Source: Vandiemenella viatica (Eukaryota > Arthropoda > Insecta > Orthoptera > Morabidae). From it: a stretch of 64,000 bases of DNA. Of the stretch, positions 55,894 through 64,000 are shown piece after piece; within the stretch, counting starts at the first letter, position 1; each line of letters starts with the position of its first letter. The position numbers and the translations under genes were made by a program. The notes under the pieces were generated by a model. The model was not told the origin of the DNA, made no database searches, and saw only the letters and a list, made by a program, of their open reading frames with translations. The stretch lies in assembly GCA_031002005.1 (NCBI GenBank), contig JARYHS010008074.1:350448932-350512931 (forward strand). Reading direction: 5' to 3'.

Positions 55894-56471
55894 TGTCGGG
55901 AAAAGCGAGCTGTGGTTTTAGTTTAATGAAAGATGTAGTCTCTTGTTACACTGGAATGCATAAGTTTATTTCTGCTGATTATACATAATCAACCAACCAA
56001 CTTCAACTGATATGACCGCTTACTAAAGTACACATATCACTTAATTTGACCGTGGATAAGGCTAATACAGACTGGTCGCCAAAGATACAGATCCGACTAC
56101 GGTAACATTGACCCAGGCTTGAGCAATATGTTTTCCCGATCTAAGTCAGCGCTTCACTTAAACAGTTCAACTTCATGTATAGTTCTCCAAACTGCTTAAA
56201 ACCATCAATACTCATCAACTAAGAGCTTAAATGGCCGTCCCACGTGCATTACGCTACATACAAAAACTCGCATGCTTGCTACATCATGCGCCGATCGGTC
56301 TCCACTGACTCCATATGCTCACTGCCGGGCCTCCTTCTACCGAACACTCTCATTGTCGCTAGACTAAGTCTTATTGTTACAATTACACTCTGGCAGTTTG
56401 TTGACCAATTAATTATTATATATTAGCCTTTCCACTCTACTCTTTTAATACCAAATTACTGTCTCATCACA
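55894..56471 (-). repeat. 5' LTR of the TRIM-like element
   Basis: Same sequence as 54968-55544 with a few substitutions and a two-base length difference (for example TACAAAAACTCGC versus TACACAACTCGC). Confidence 0.92.
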
Positions 56472-56545
56472 ACAATTACCTGCTTTGTTATAACGTCCAA
56501 GTCGCTGGAAGCGCTTCTTGAGTTTGGTTAATGTGTTCACATTGT

Positions 56546-57200
56546 AGCGAGACAGTATTAGCTAAGCTAGGCATAGAAAGAGTGGAAGAGCGACAGTATA
56601 GTGGATTTAAATGGCAGTAATTAAACATTTGTTAAGCATAAGAAGGTTGGAGAAGTAAATGAAGTCAATTATTTGTAAAGGTTAAGTCGCTTCCACGAAG
56701 GAGGAGCGCAGTGTAATAAAGTAATTGTTCGGGCAGTCTGAAGCTGGCCGCCGCGGGAGTCGGATGAAATTTCATAGCGCAGCTTGTATAGTTGTTTCGT
56801 GATCCATGCTTCCGTTATTTAAGTAGTTAGTAGACTGAAAAACAATATGATGCTCTCCGTTAATCATTTTAAACAAGTTCTTCGTGAAAGACGACGAGCT
56901 GGTAGTACTTAAAAGCCGGAACACAGTGTGTAAATTAGCTATGAAGAGCGTGGCCACAACCCGCAGTCAGAGGAGAAGAAGCCTTATCCATGGACAAATG
57001 GAAAATTTTAATTAGTGGTGGTGTTGTAGAATACGTATGTGCTTGGAGAATAAATCTAGTTTGAATTTTAAAGCGAACTTAGAGAATAAGTCGAACTTGC
57101 AAGTCTTAACAATCAATCACTTACCAACCAGCCTAATCAAATGAAGAAGGCAAGCCATTAAATCACCACATGTGGCACACAGCAAGTTATATCGCCACAA
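56546..57200. mobile_element. Second insertion in mariner, possibly a solo LTR
   Basis: Mariner similarity stops at about 57200 (VILIDVKPRDTNINSE) and resumes at about 56545. The ~650 bp between starts TGTAGCGAGACAGTATTAGC and contains AATAAA signals and a GC-rich block (GGCCGCCGCGGGAG), but no coding. The TG start and the sequence character suggest a solo LTR. The right end and target duplication are not clear. Confidence 0.55.
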
Positions 57201-57907
57201 CCTATGCCTCAGAATTAATGTTGGTGTCTCTCGGCTTCACATCAATGAGTATGACGCAATCTTAAAACACAGTGATCATGACCTTACTAGCGGAAGCAGT
57301 TACTTTGAATTTTTTTCTTCTGTGGAGAGTCAGGATGGCGCCATTCCATCGATTGCCGTTTTTTTCGGGCTCAAAATTGTGAATCCAGTTTTCATCACCT
57401 GTCACAATCCGGGACAAGAAGGCTTCCCCCTGAGCTTCAAAACGTTGCAGCAACTCAAAAGAAATGTTTTATTCTGAGAGTTTTGTGCTCCTCGGTAAGA
57501 CGGAGCGGAACCCATCGTGAACACTTTTTTTGCGTAATCAAGAGCACTGACGATTACACCCACACTTCCTTTGCTGATTGACAGCTCCCGCGCCAACTGC
57601 CGAGTTGTTAGCGTCGATCCTCGCAAATGAGCACATCAGCACGCTGCATCTTGTCAGGTGTTACAGCCGTGGGTGGCCTTCCCGACCACTGCAAATATTG
57701 GAGCTCTGCAGAACCGCTTTCAGATGACCTGACCCTCTGTACCCAGCGACTGACCGTACTTCTGTCGACTTCTGATGTTCCATAAACTGCACATAAACGT
57801 TTGTGAATGTTTCCAACCGTTTCTTGCTCCGCAGTGAGAAATTCAATGACGACACGCTGCTTATAACGTACATCACTCACAGACGCCATTTTGAACCATT
57901 GCTGCAA
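57190..57907 (-). pseudogene. mariner transposase, N-terminal and first catalytic part
   Basis: Frame 57907-57608 reads MQQWFKMASVSDVRYKQRVV, then GTSEVDRSTVSRWVQRVR (first helix-turn-helix). Frame 57626-57402 gives RGSTLTTRQLARELSISKGS (second). Frame 57453-57262 has AFLSRIVTGDENWIHNFEPE with the first catalytic Asp, and similarity runs on to about 57190. Two frameshifts separate the pieces. HTH-HTH and DD34D architecture identify mariner. Confidence 0.92.
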
Positions 57908-58100
57908 GTACGCTATCTTTCAGAAGAAAATGAAACTGCGAGTGCACTCTGAAAACTTCAAAGAATTCATATCTAAAGTTTCGCATTCGTACGATTGTTG
58001 GGGGCTGAGAAAAAAAAATGTGGTGCATTAGTTTCTGGGCTACCTTCCATCAAAATCGGATAAAAACTGTATGTTCGTATGAAGAACATTAGGAATAAAC

Positions 58101-58865
58101 TATGATCCGACCGAAACTGAATTTATCAGTCGAAACCGAGTCATCGGCCTCGGTCTCAGTTTCGACCGATACCAAAACTTATTTAGACATGTTAAAATTT
58201 CTATCGTATGCTGAAATTAAGTGTATTTTTTACACACATACACACAATTACCTCTTATTAAATGAAATTAAAAAATTTGATGTATGTAACAAAAATAATA
58301 TTTCATTTATGTTATATTAACAATTTGACATGAACAAAACAAATAAACAAGCTACAGACTTTCTCTTGAAAGTAAACTCAACATGGAGACTCTTTATTAA
58401 TTGAGTATTTTAAGAGTGTTCACAATATTCTTAAGATTAATTTATTATTTTAAATGATAAAAAAATTAATCAGCAAGTGGTTCGTATAAGATCTCTATAA
58501 ATAATTCATTTATTGAGATTTTGTTTGTAGCACTTGGTTCTTCAACAAAGAAAGGAAAGAAAGCGAATTGCCTAATTATCAGTCTCAACGAAGATTACAA
58601 TAACTAATTTGTACGACAATTAAGTTCTTAATTTTAAAAAGTTATAAAATAAAAAATCGAAATATTATTATTAAATTACTAATTAATTTTGGTATTTGTA
58701 ATTAAACAGTCTTATATTGCATGTTAAGATAAGCAGTTTTTGTAAATTTTTCCAAGCAGATTATTTGGACGATCTGCGTATATCTTTCTAACGCCACTAA
58801 ACAGTTTTTCGCTTGGAACACTGGTAGGCAGAGCAGAAAGATACCTTAAGGCCTAAAACAGACGA
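58101..58865 (-). pseudogene. hAT element D, 3' end with dimerisation domain
   Basis: Minus-strand 58862-58700 reads LRYLSALPTSVPSEKLFSGV and RKIYADRPNNLLGK, an excellent match to the hAT dimerisation motif (SVPSERLFSxAG). At 58101-58180 GATCCGACCGAAACTGAA and the partly palindromic TCGGCCTCGGTCTCAGTTTC look like the terminal zone. The rest of the transposase is absent. From 58866 to 59230 I see only AT-rich DNA and a short block with GCCTAAAACAGACG that may be another element's end. Confidence 0.72.
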
Positions 58866-59230
58866 AAATACTTCCCGCCACGCGGCAGTCGAGGCGGCGG
58901 GCGACCACGCGGTGGCCGCGACCTTTATTAGAGTTACAAACATTTTTTCGGCTGATTATAGTACTTTTTAGAATAAGCTACAGAAATATAGTACACTTCA
59001 AAAAAATATAGTATTTTATGGAAAGAGTAAGAAAAGGGCAAAAAGTTATATTTTTTAGTTATTTATTTTTATAAAAACTTTATTTTTTCATTTTTTGCAC
59101 CTTTAATAATTTTTTGTATACATTAGAAGTGTCATATTCTTTATTGCATTCAATTTTTAAATTAATATAGATCAAAAGATTTATTATTTATTTATTTGTT
59201 GTATGGCTAAGCAACTAATATAATACATAC

Positions 59231-59260
59231 AAGCAGTTACCCGCGACTTCGTCCGCGTGG
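59231..59260 (+). repeat. Dispersed terminal motif (AGCAGTTACCCGCGACTTCG)
   Basis: Fourth copy of the motif, on plus, reading AAGCAGTTACCCGCGACTTC then GTCCGCGTGG. It directly precedes the S1 SINE at 59283. Confidence 0.6.
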
Positions 59261-59282
59261 AAGCGTGATGTAATATAAGATT

Positions 59283-59478
59283 TTCTTGAGAAGTCTGGTC
59301 ACTCAGTGGTTAGGGTCTCAAACTGGATATGGAAAAATCCCCAGGATAAATCCTAGTCTCGGGGAAGATTTTCATAGATCCTCAGATCGACCTTCACTTC
59401 TGGTACAGGTTGTTGTGTGATGTGAAGTACGCCAGAATGTTCACGTGGTTCTCATTCCACATTGAACTTTGGGACCCC
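59283..59478 (+). mobile_element. tRNA-derived SINE, family S1, interrupting a Helitron
   Basis: The head TGGTCACTCAGTGGTTAGGG and B-box-like GGATAAATCC are followed by the S1 body (CCTTCACTTCTGGTACAGG, GTTGTTGTGTGATGTGAAG) up to CATTCCACATTGAAC. Helitron coding similarity begins directly after it. Confidence 0.78.
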
Positions 59479-60495
59479 TATGCCCGGTAGGATTACTGCG
59501 ATCTTGTTGTTCGTCGATGCGTTGTAACATCTCTCGTGTTGTCCTCGTGGCACATGGTCGGGGTGGATAACTACCTTGCAGGTAACTTCGGGCATGTTCT
59601 CCAAAGCCGTTTACAATTCCCTAACCAAGGCATTGTTGTCCTGTAATATCTGCTGTATTTTTTGCATGGTTTCTCTCTCAGTCCCTTCAATAATTATATA
59701 ACGTCTTTCAGTTTCTGCTTCTTCTTCGTCCATGAAATATATCTGTAAAAACTGTGGTTTAGCATTCGATGAAGGAAGCATAGATCCAATTCGGTGATAT
59801 ACTTGCCCCTGGATAGTAAATGTCGGTGAATGTCCTTTCATTGTATCAATTCTATCGGTTCCAAAAGACGTCATTTGGAAGCAGAAATTATACTTTCTGA
59901 TAAGATTTAAAAATCGCCAAGATTCATCTGCGTTGTATGAAAACAGCTGTTACAATGGTTCCATACCTGGCATGCTGAAGTCGCCTAGCTCGCGATTGTT
60001 CCAAAATTTCAGCAACTCGATGTGATACCAAATATGCAACGTTCTGTCTTCGCCGACTATTTGTTTGCTCCGGTGTTTCAGTAGCTCTTGAAATCGACTG
60101 ACGGACGGCTTGTTCTTCTCGTCGAGCTCGCATTTGTTCAGGTGTTTCAGCAACTAGTTACAACGCCAAATATGCGGCGTGTTGTCGCCACCTTTTCGTT
60201 TGCTTCAGTGTTTAGCAGCTCTTGAGATCTATTGCCGTTCGGCTTGCTCTTTGCACCAAACTCGCGTTTTTCCTGGTGTCTCGGCAGATCGTCTCGACTC
60301 AAAGTGTTCAGATTTCTGTCGTAGCGCAACTTGCGACTGCTCCGGCGATTCAGCAGCCGCAGAAGCCCCAGTACGTGCCAAGTGCTCAATCCATTGCAGC
60401 TCTGCTTGATGATTTGTCTCCTTGGCTTTGGCTATTTTCATAGCTTTAGTTTTCTTACATTTCTTTGAAAGATTTGACTTTCGTTTATCCGGCAT
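59479..60495 (-). pseudogene. Helitron RepHel N-terminal region
   Basis: The first codons from 60495 are basic (MPDKRKSNLSKKCKKTKAMK). They are followed by degenerate repeats of the form R-x-S-A/x-E-T-P-E/G-x-T (RRSAETPGKT, RATETPEQTN) that typify the N-terminal spacer of arthropod Helitrons. The frame 59874-59611 holds TFTIQGQVYHRIGSMLPSSN, LQIYFMDEEEAETERR and IQQILQDNNALVREL, the conserved helitron-like N domain. After one stop, TALENMPEVTCKVVIHPDHV and HERCYNASTNNKIAVILPG continue to about 59490, where a SINE cuts it. The Rep nuclease and helicase are absent. Confidence 0.85.
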
Positions 60496-63119
60496 ATCTT
60501 AAAATTACTAATTTCAAGTCTCGCGAATAAAAATGAATATGGTTTTAATTAATGGAAACTAAAAACGTCGAAACGTTAGCAATAAATTGATGGAATTGAC
60601 TGAATATCCAAAAAAATACTAACATTCAAAGTTCAAATAACTAACTAAGTGGTCCACGGACGTTCATTTCCCTAACTAAAAAAAATTGCGTAACTAAAAA
60701 TGAATATTTTTATTTGCACTGAATATCTGACAATTACTGTTTTATTTTATTTTATTTTAAGAAAGGGAACTTAATTTGTTCATCGAATATTGATTTTTTT
60801 GAGGATTTATTGGTTCCATCAATTAATTCTGCTTTAAAACAGAAATTTACGTATTATAGTAGTAATTGATTCTTTTATTCATAATGATCAGTGTCAATGT
60901 TGGTTTATCTATCTGTGGAAAGAGTTGAATGTCTGTAGACCAGTTTACTATAGTTCGTTCGTTGCGATCCATCAATTCTACGTTAAAATATAAGATTCTT
61001 TCTTCATAATTGGTTTCTCAAGGCTGATACTGATACCGGGGCTGCAGTATAGCCTTAGTGCCTCAACTAAACAGTTTGTGGTTGGCTCAAAGTTCTGTAG
61101 AAAATTTATGAAATGATTTTGACTTGACCATGTAGCCGGATAACTCAACTTTAATGCTTGAGGTCGCCACAATATTTGTTAAGCCACAAATAGAGAAAAG
61201 GTTTTATGCTATCGACTAAAGCACACAAGTTCACTGTTAGAAAAATCCAAAGTTTTATTTTTTAAAGTCACAATTTTAAATATGCATTTTACAGTTGAGC
61301 TGGCAAATCGAACACTCTTTTCCAAAAGTTTGCAAGTAGTGGAGAGAAATTTTAACCAACCTAACCCCTTTAGTGAATTTACAAGTTCTTAACAGACATT
61401 AAAATTACTATTTAACCCTAAACGATCCAACATGGTTGAACTAGCCAACCAGCGCGATGAAAGACAGACCGAAACAGACGCCAGACAGGAACAGACCACA
61501 GGCAGGAACAGACAAACCATAATGGCGGCGGGGTCTTTTTATAGAAAAGACTAGAACCAGTGACGTCAGCAACTGTATCACATCTTTTTGCTTCCGCGTA
61601 GCTCAAAGTGTGTGTAATTTATTTGACGATCCAGACTATTAAAAATGTTTGAACTTTGTCAGTATCTGGAATTATCTACTAGAAGTCCAACGGCAGTCCA
61701 GTGAGAAATTTAGAGTAATTAGTTTTAATGTTTTAGCTGTTTAAGACTCCGCGTAGTGACACATTCTAATTTGGGGAAAATCCCTAAGTGTTCTGGAATT
61801 TTACGCGCGTGCACAACAATCCGTGACAATCTATTTTTCAAAAACTTAATTACCGGACAAATGCTAAAACTTTTTATGGAAACCCATATATGTACGAAAT
61901 CGTCTTAATTAGGGCTATCTACTGATGTAATTTTTAATCTAATATCTCTTTTAATAAAAAAGCTTATTTTTTTCTCTTAATTAAAATCACTAATAAAACT
62001 TTACCAAATTATTTAATTTTATTGCCAAAATATCGGGGACAGTGCTGACTACAGCTGGTGATAAAAGATCAGTTGTCGCTTTACTCGATTTAAAGATATT
62101 GCAGATCTTAGAATTTTACCATTCTGATCGCGTGTTTCAAAACATTAAAAAAACGGGAATATCTCTTAAACTAAACATTTCCCGATATGATAAATACACT
62201 TTAAAATGATTTTTATAATGAATTGTTACTGTGAGCAAGATTACAGGGAAATTACTTTTAGTTGAAAACTACTCTTCTCGAAATTTCTAAGTCCCGCCTA
62301 AGCAAAAATAGAATTTGCCAAAATTCAAAGGTGCTTACACAATCTGCATTCAGAATCGAATGACTACCGGCAAATTACCACTCTGCTTGTCTGCCACTCC
62401 TTTATCGGAATAAAAAAATTATAAATTTAAAAAATTTACTTCGGGTAAAGCCGCGTGGTTCTGCTAAATCGTCCAAGCTTACTATAGATATTTTGATATA
62501 TATCGGAACAAAGTGATACATGACGTCACTAAAATGGCGCTCATAAAATAAGCTTAAATAACTAATAATGTTTCAGTTCTCATACTGGCCCAGGCTGCAT
62601 TTTAAAATCTAAGCTTATATCAGTCGCGCATTAATACATTCACTATATTGCATAGTCCAGTAACGGGGTAGTTCTCACTTGCATCACATCACGTAGAAGA
62701 TTTTTTTTTCTTATCTTGTATATATTGGTGAGAGTATGCAGAAACCAAGTTTTCGACCTCCAACACCCTCGGCACAATTTTCTGTGGCCAAAAAACATCA
62801 AAATTTGGGTCCTTTTTTCAGTTTTTCGTCTATAACTCCTTCCTGATAAGTCCTATCAAGAAATATTCTATTTTCAATTTGAAAGAGGACAAAATTTCCT
62901 ACAACTTTCGTACTACAAACTTTTTTCTAAACTCAAAACTAAGCGAGCTACAGTTCTTTGAAAATCAGCCAAATTTCACACTTTTCCTAAAATTTGGGTT
63001 TTTACCTACTTTGCATCTCAAAATGACCTGAAACCCCTGTATATATAACCGATATATATGTATTTCTGTATGACATAGTATATATATATGTACTATACTT
63101 TGATTACTGATGATTCATT
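60496..63119. other. AT-rich DNA with no recognised gene or element
   Basis: Short frames only. A 64-codon minus frame at 61172-60978 and a 62-codon one at 61606-61418 match nothing I know. 61420-61620 is GC-richer with repeated CAGACAG/GAACAGAC words and a TTTTTATAGAAAAG box, which could be a promoter or LTR fragment. 62700-63060 has the look of a MITE interior (runs of TTTTTCAGTTTTTCG), but ends were not found. Confidence 0.4.
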
Positions 63120-63440
63120 CAATAATCATATAACATTGTTGGCCGGGAGATCCCGAAGGATTGTTCGGCCGCCAGGTGACAGTGTTATGGATAGGCCGCG
63201 CAGTGCGCTTCTTGTGGCTATCTAACCTGACCAAGTACTAGTACCGCATATAGGGAACCTACAGCTTAAGGTGGAATCCAAACCACAGAATCGTTCTGGC
63301 TTACTCCATATTACACAGCAAGCTGTGGCAGAGGTAAAGGTCGGGTTAATGGCCTTTGAAAATCATTGCTGAGACCGGGATTTCGATCTCCAGTCAGACG
63401 CCTTGATCTACCAGATCGCTCTATTACTGAAGATAATAGA
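63120..63440 (-). mobile_element. tRNA-derived SINE, family S1
   Basis: Reading minus from 63440, GATCTGGTAGATCAAGGCG and a B-box-like GATCGAAATCCCGG precede the S1 body (GCCACAGCTTGCTGTGTAAT, CCAGAACGATTCTGTGGTTT). A short GGCCGGGAGATCCCGAAGG segment at 63142 lies at its far end. Confidence 0.78.
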
Positions 63441-63796
63441 GCGAAAAACAATGCATAATGTTATGACGCAAAGTTATAAAGTCATAATAATTTCGAAATA
63501 AGTTAAAAAAATGGTCATAAATAAATTTCTTTTCCGTTTGGATTGTCCCGGCTTATCAATGAATTGTGTCTCTTTCATCCATTGCATCAGGAACAGCTTC
63601 CTCGAGGTCGAAGAAATCTTCCTCTCCTTCATTTACTACATTCCAGGAACGCTTTCACGAGGCAGGCGAGAGCAATTTTTTCAAGCAGCTGAACAATGCA
63701 GTCCTGATTAGCGACAGCTGCATGGAGGAGAACAAGGTTTCTGGAAGGAATATGATACAACCTTCGAAGTAAACTTAAGTGCATCGTCTTTTATTA
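63441..63796. other. Spacer, nothing recognised
   Basis: Two overlapping plus-strand frames (63511-63772) and the complement show no family motif. Confidence 0.4.
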
Positions 63797-64000
63797 TTGT
63801 TTTTTTTTATGACTTTACGCCTCGTCGACGTCGAGTTCATTAGTGGCACGATGGGACTGGGGACAAGGAACGTGAAGGATTTCGGCCATGGCCTTTTGAA
63901 GGAAGCATCCCGGCATTCGGCTGTAGTGATTTGAGGAAACCATGGAAAATCCAAATCTGGACGCTTGGGCGGGAATTCGAACCGACGTCCTCCTGAATGC
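63797..64000 (-). mobile_element. tRNA-derived SINE, family S2, running off the window
   Basis: A T-run near 63800 is the poly(A) tail on minus. GCCTCGTCGACGTCGAGTTC, CGGCCATGGCCTTTTG, GGAAACCATGGAAAATCC and the B box GGGAATTCGAACCGAC are the S2 landmarks in reverse. The head is cut by the window end. Confidence 0.85.

Larger units (their letters stand above)
54968..56471 (-). mobile_element. Non-autonomous (TRIM-like) LTR retrotransposon inside mariner
   Basis: Direct repeats 54968-55544 (577 bp) and 55894-56471 (578 bp) are about 99% identical (I count roughly five differences) and begin TG and end CA on the minus strand. ACAA flanks both sides. The alternative reading is AACAA with the LTR one base shorter. 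The 349 bp interior has no coding capacity. It starts, on minus, with an 18-base match to the 3' end of tRNA-Arg directly abutting the LTR, and ends with the polypurine CAAGGGGGGT next to the other LTR. Movement must rely on proteins from another element. Confidence 0.93.
54554..58046 (-). mobile_element. mariner element (about 1.3 kb without its two insertions)
   Basis: TIRs are AGGTTCACCCTGAATC plus TAATGCACCAC at the left and the complement (AGGTAGCCCAGAAAC plus TAATGCACCAC) at the right, and TA precedes the left end. Subtracting the LTR element (54968-56471) and the insert at about 56546-57200 leaves 1.3 kb, the canonical mariner size. It was inserted in repeat R copy 2. Confidence 0.92.
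53667..58098. repeat. Repeat family R, copy 2, interrupted by mariner
   Basis: 53667-54553 and about 58047-58098 together match repeat R copy 1. They include GAATATCATACGCGCAACAC, the S1 SINE in the same site, AGCATTAGCATGTCGGTGA and a second tRNA-like segment at 54310-54396. Read minus, that segment is GGTCTGGTAGCTCAGCGGG with a degraded B box. The tail is CTGTGGGTTTGTATGAACAA. Confidence 0.8.

Overview
The window is a piece of an insect nuclear genome made almost entirely of transposable elements, their relics and tandem repeats. I recognise no host gene. The insect assignment rests on the element types: an errantivirus-like (gypsy) retroelement with an env remnant, a Jockey-type LINE with triple CCHC knuckles, mariner, piggyBac, Harbinger with a MADF partner gene, and several tRNA-derived SINEs. 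The AT-rich composition and deep nesting suggest a large, repeat-rich genome. An orthopteran, phasmid or other polyneopteran is my guess from the SINE and LINE tails; it is inference only.

Left part (1-13.9 kb): a GC-rich hAT MITE fragment, a 3.6 kb satellite of alternating 179 and 189 bp monomers (368 bp dimer), and a second tandem array of about 165 bp units that splits a hAT transposase pseudogene (7.7-8.2 and 10.3-11.8 kb, minus strand). At 14.3-21.1 kb lies a minus-strand errantivirus relic (gag, protease, RT, RNase H, integrase, env), cut by a CR1-like LINE at 18.3-20.2 kb.

Middle (22-35.5 kb): a hAT remnant, a composite SINE-bearing repeat (family R) split by a LINE, a LINE tail, a decayed two-ORF Jockey LINE at 27.1-32.1 kb, a second CR1-like LINE tail and a piggyBac N-terminus.

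Right-middle (35.5-52.2 kb): a hAT transposase gene whose phase-0 intron seems to have been inflated to 7.2 kb by a SINE and two Harbinger elements. In both Harbinger copies the DDE transposase and the MADF gene are antisense and interlocked, one exon of each lying in the intron of the other. Copy 1 carries a pogo MITE and a 180 bp palindromic insert with a 13 bp target duplication that contains a hammerhead-like core typical of Penelope-like elements. Then follow a second hAT containing a THAP-encoding element, and a third hAT (4.0 kb, about 120 bp TIRs) containing a MITE with perfect 8 bp duplications, a repeat (family M), a SINE and the GIY-YIG end of a Penelope-like element.

Right end (52-64 kb): repeat M with a hAT MITE, repeat R interrupted by a mariner that is itself interrupted by a young non-autonomous LTR element (about 99% identical LTRs, tRNA-Arg primer site) and by another insert, a hAT tail, a Helitron N-terminal fragment and more SINEs. 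All coding regions are broken by stops, frameshifts or insertions, so the genes do not act together; the value of the window is in its insertion stratigraphy. Boundaries were read by eye and are good to a few bases where TIRs or target duplications are given, otherwise to about 20-50 bases.
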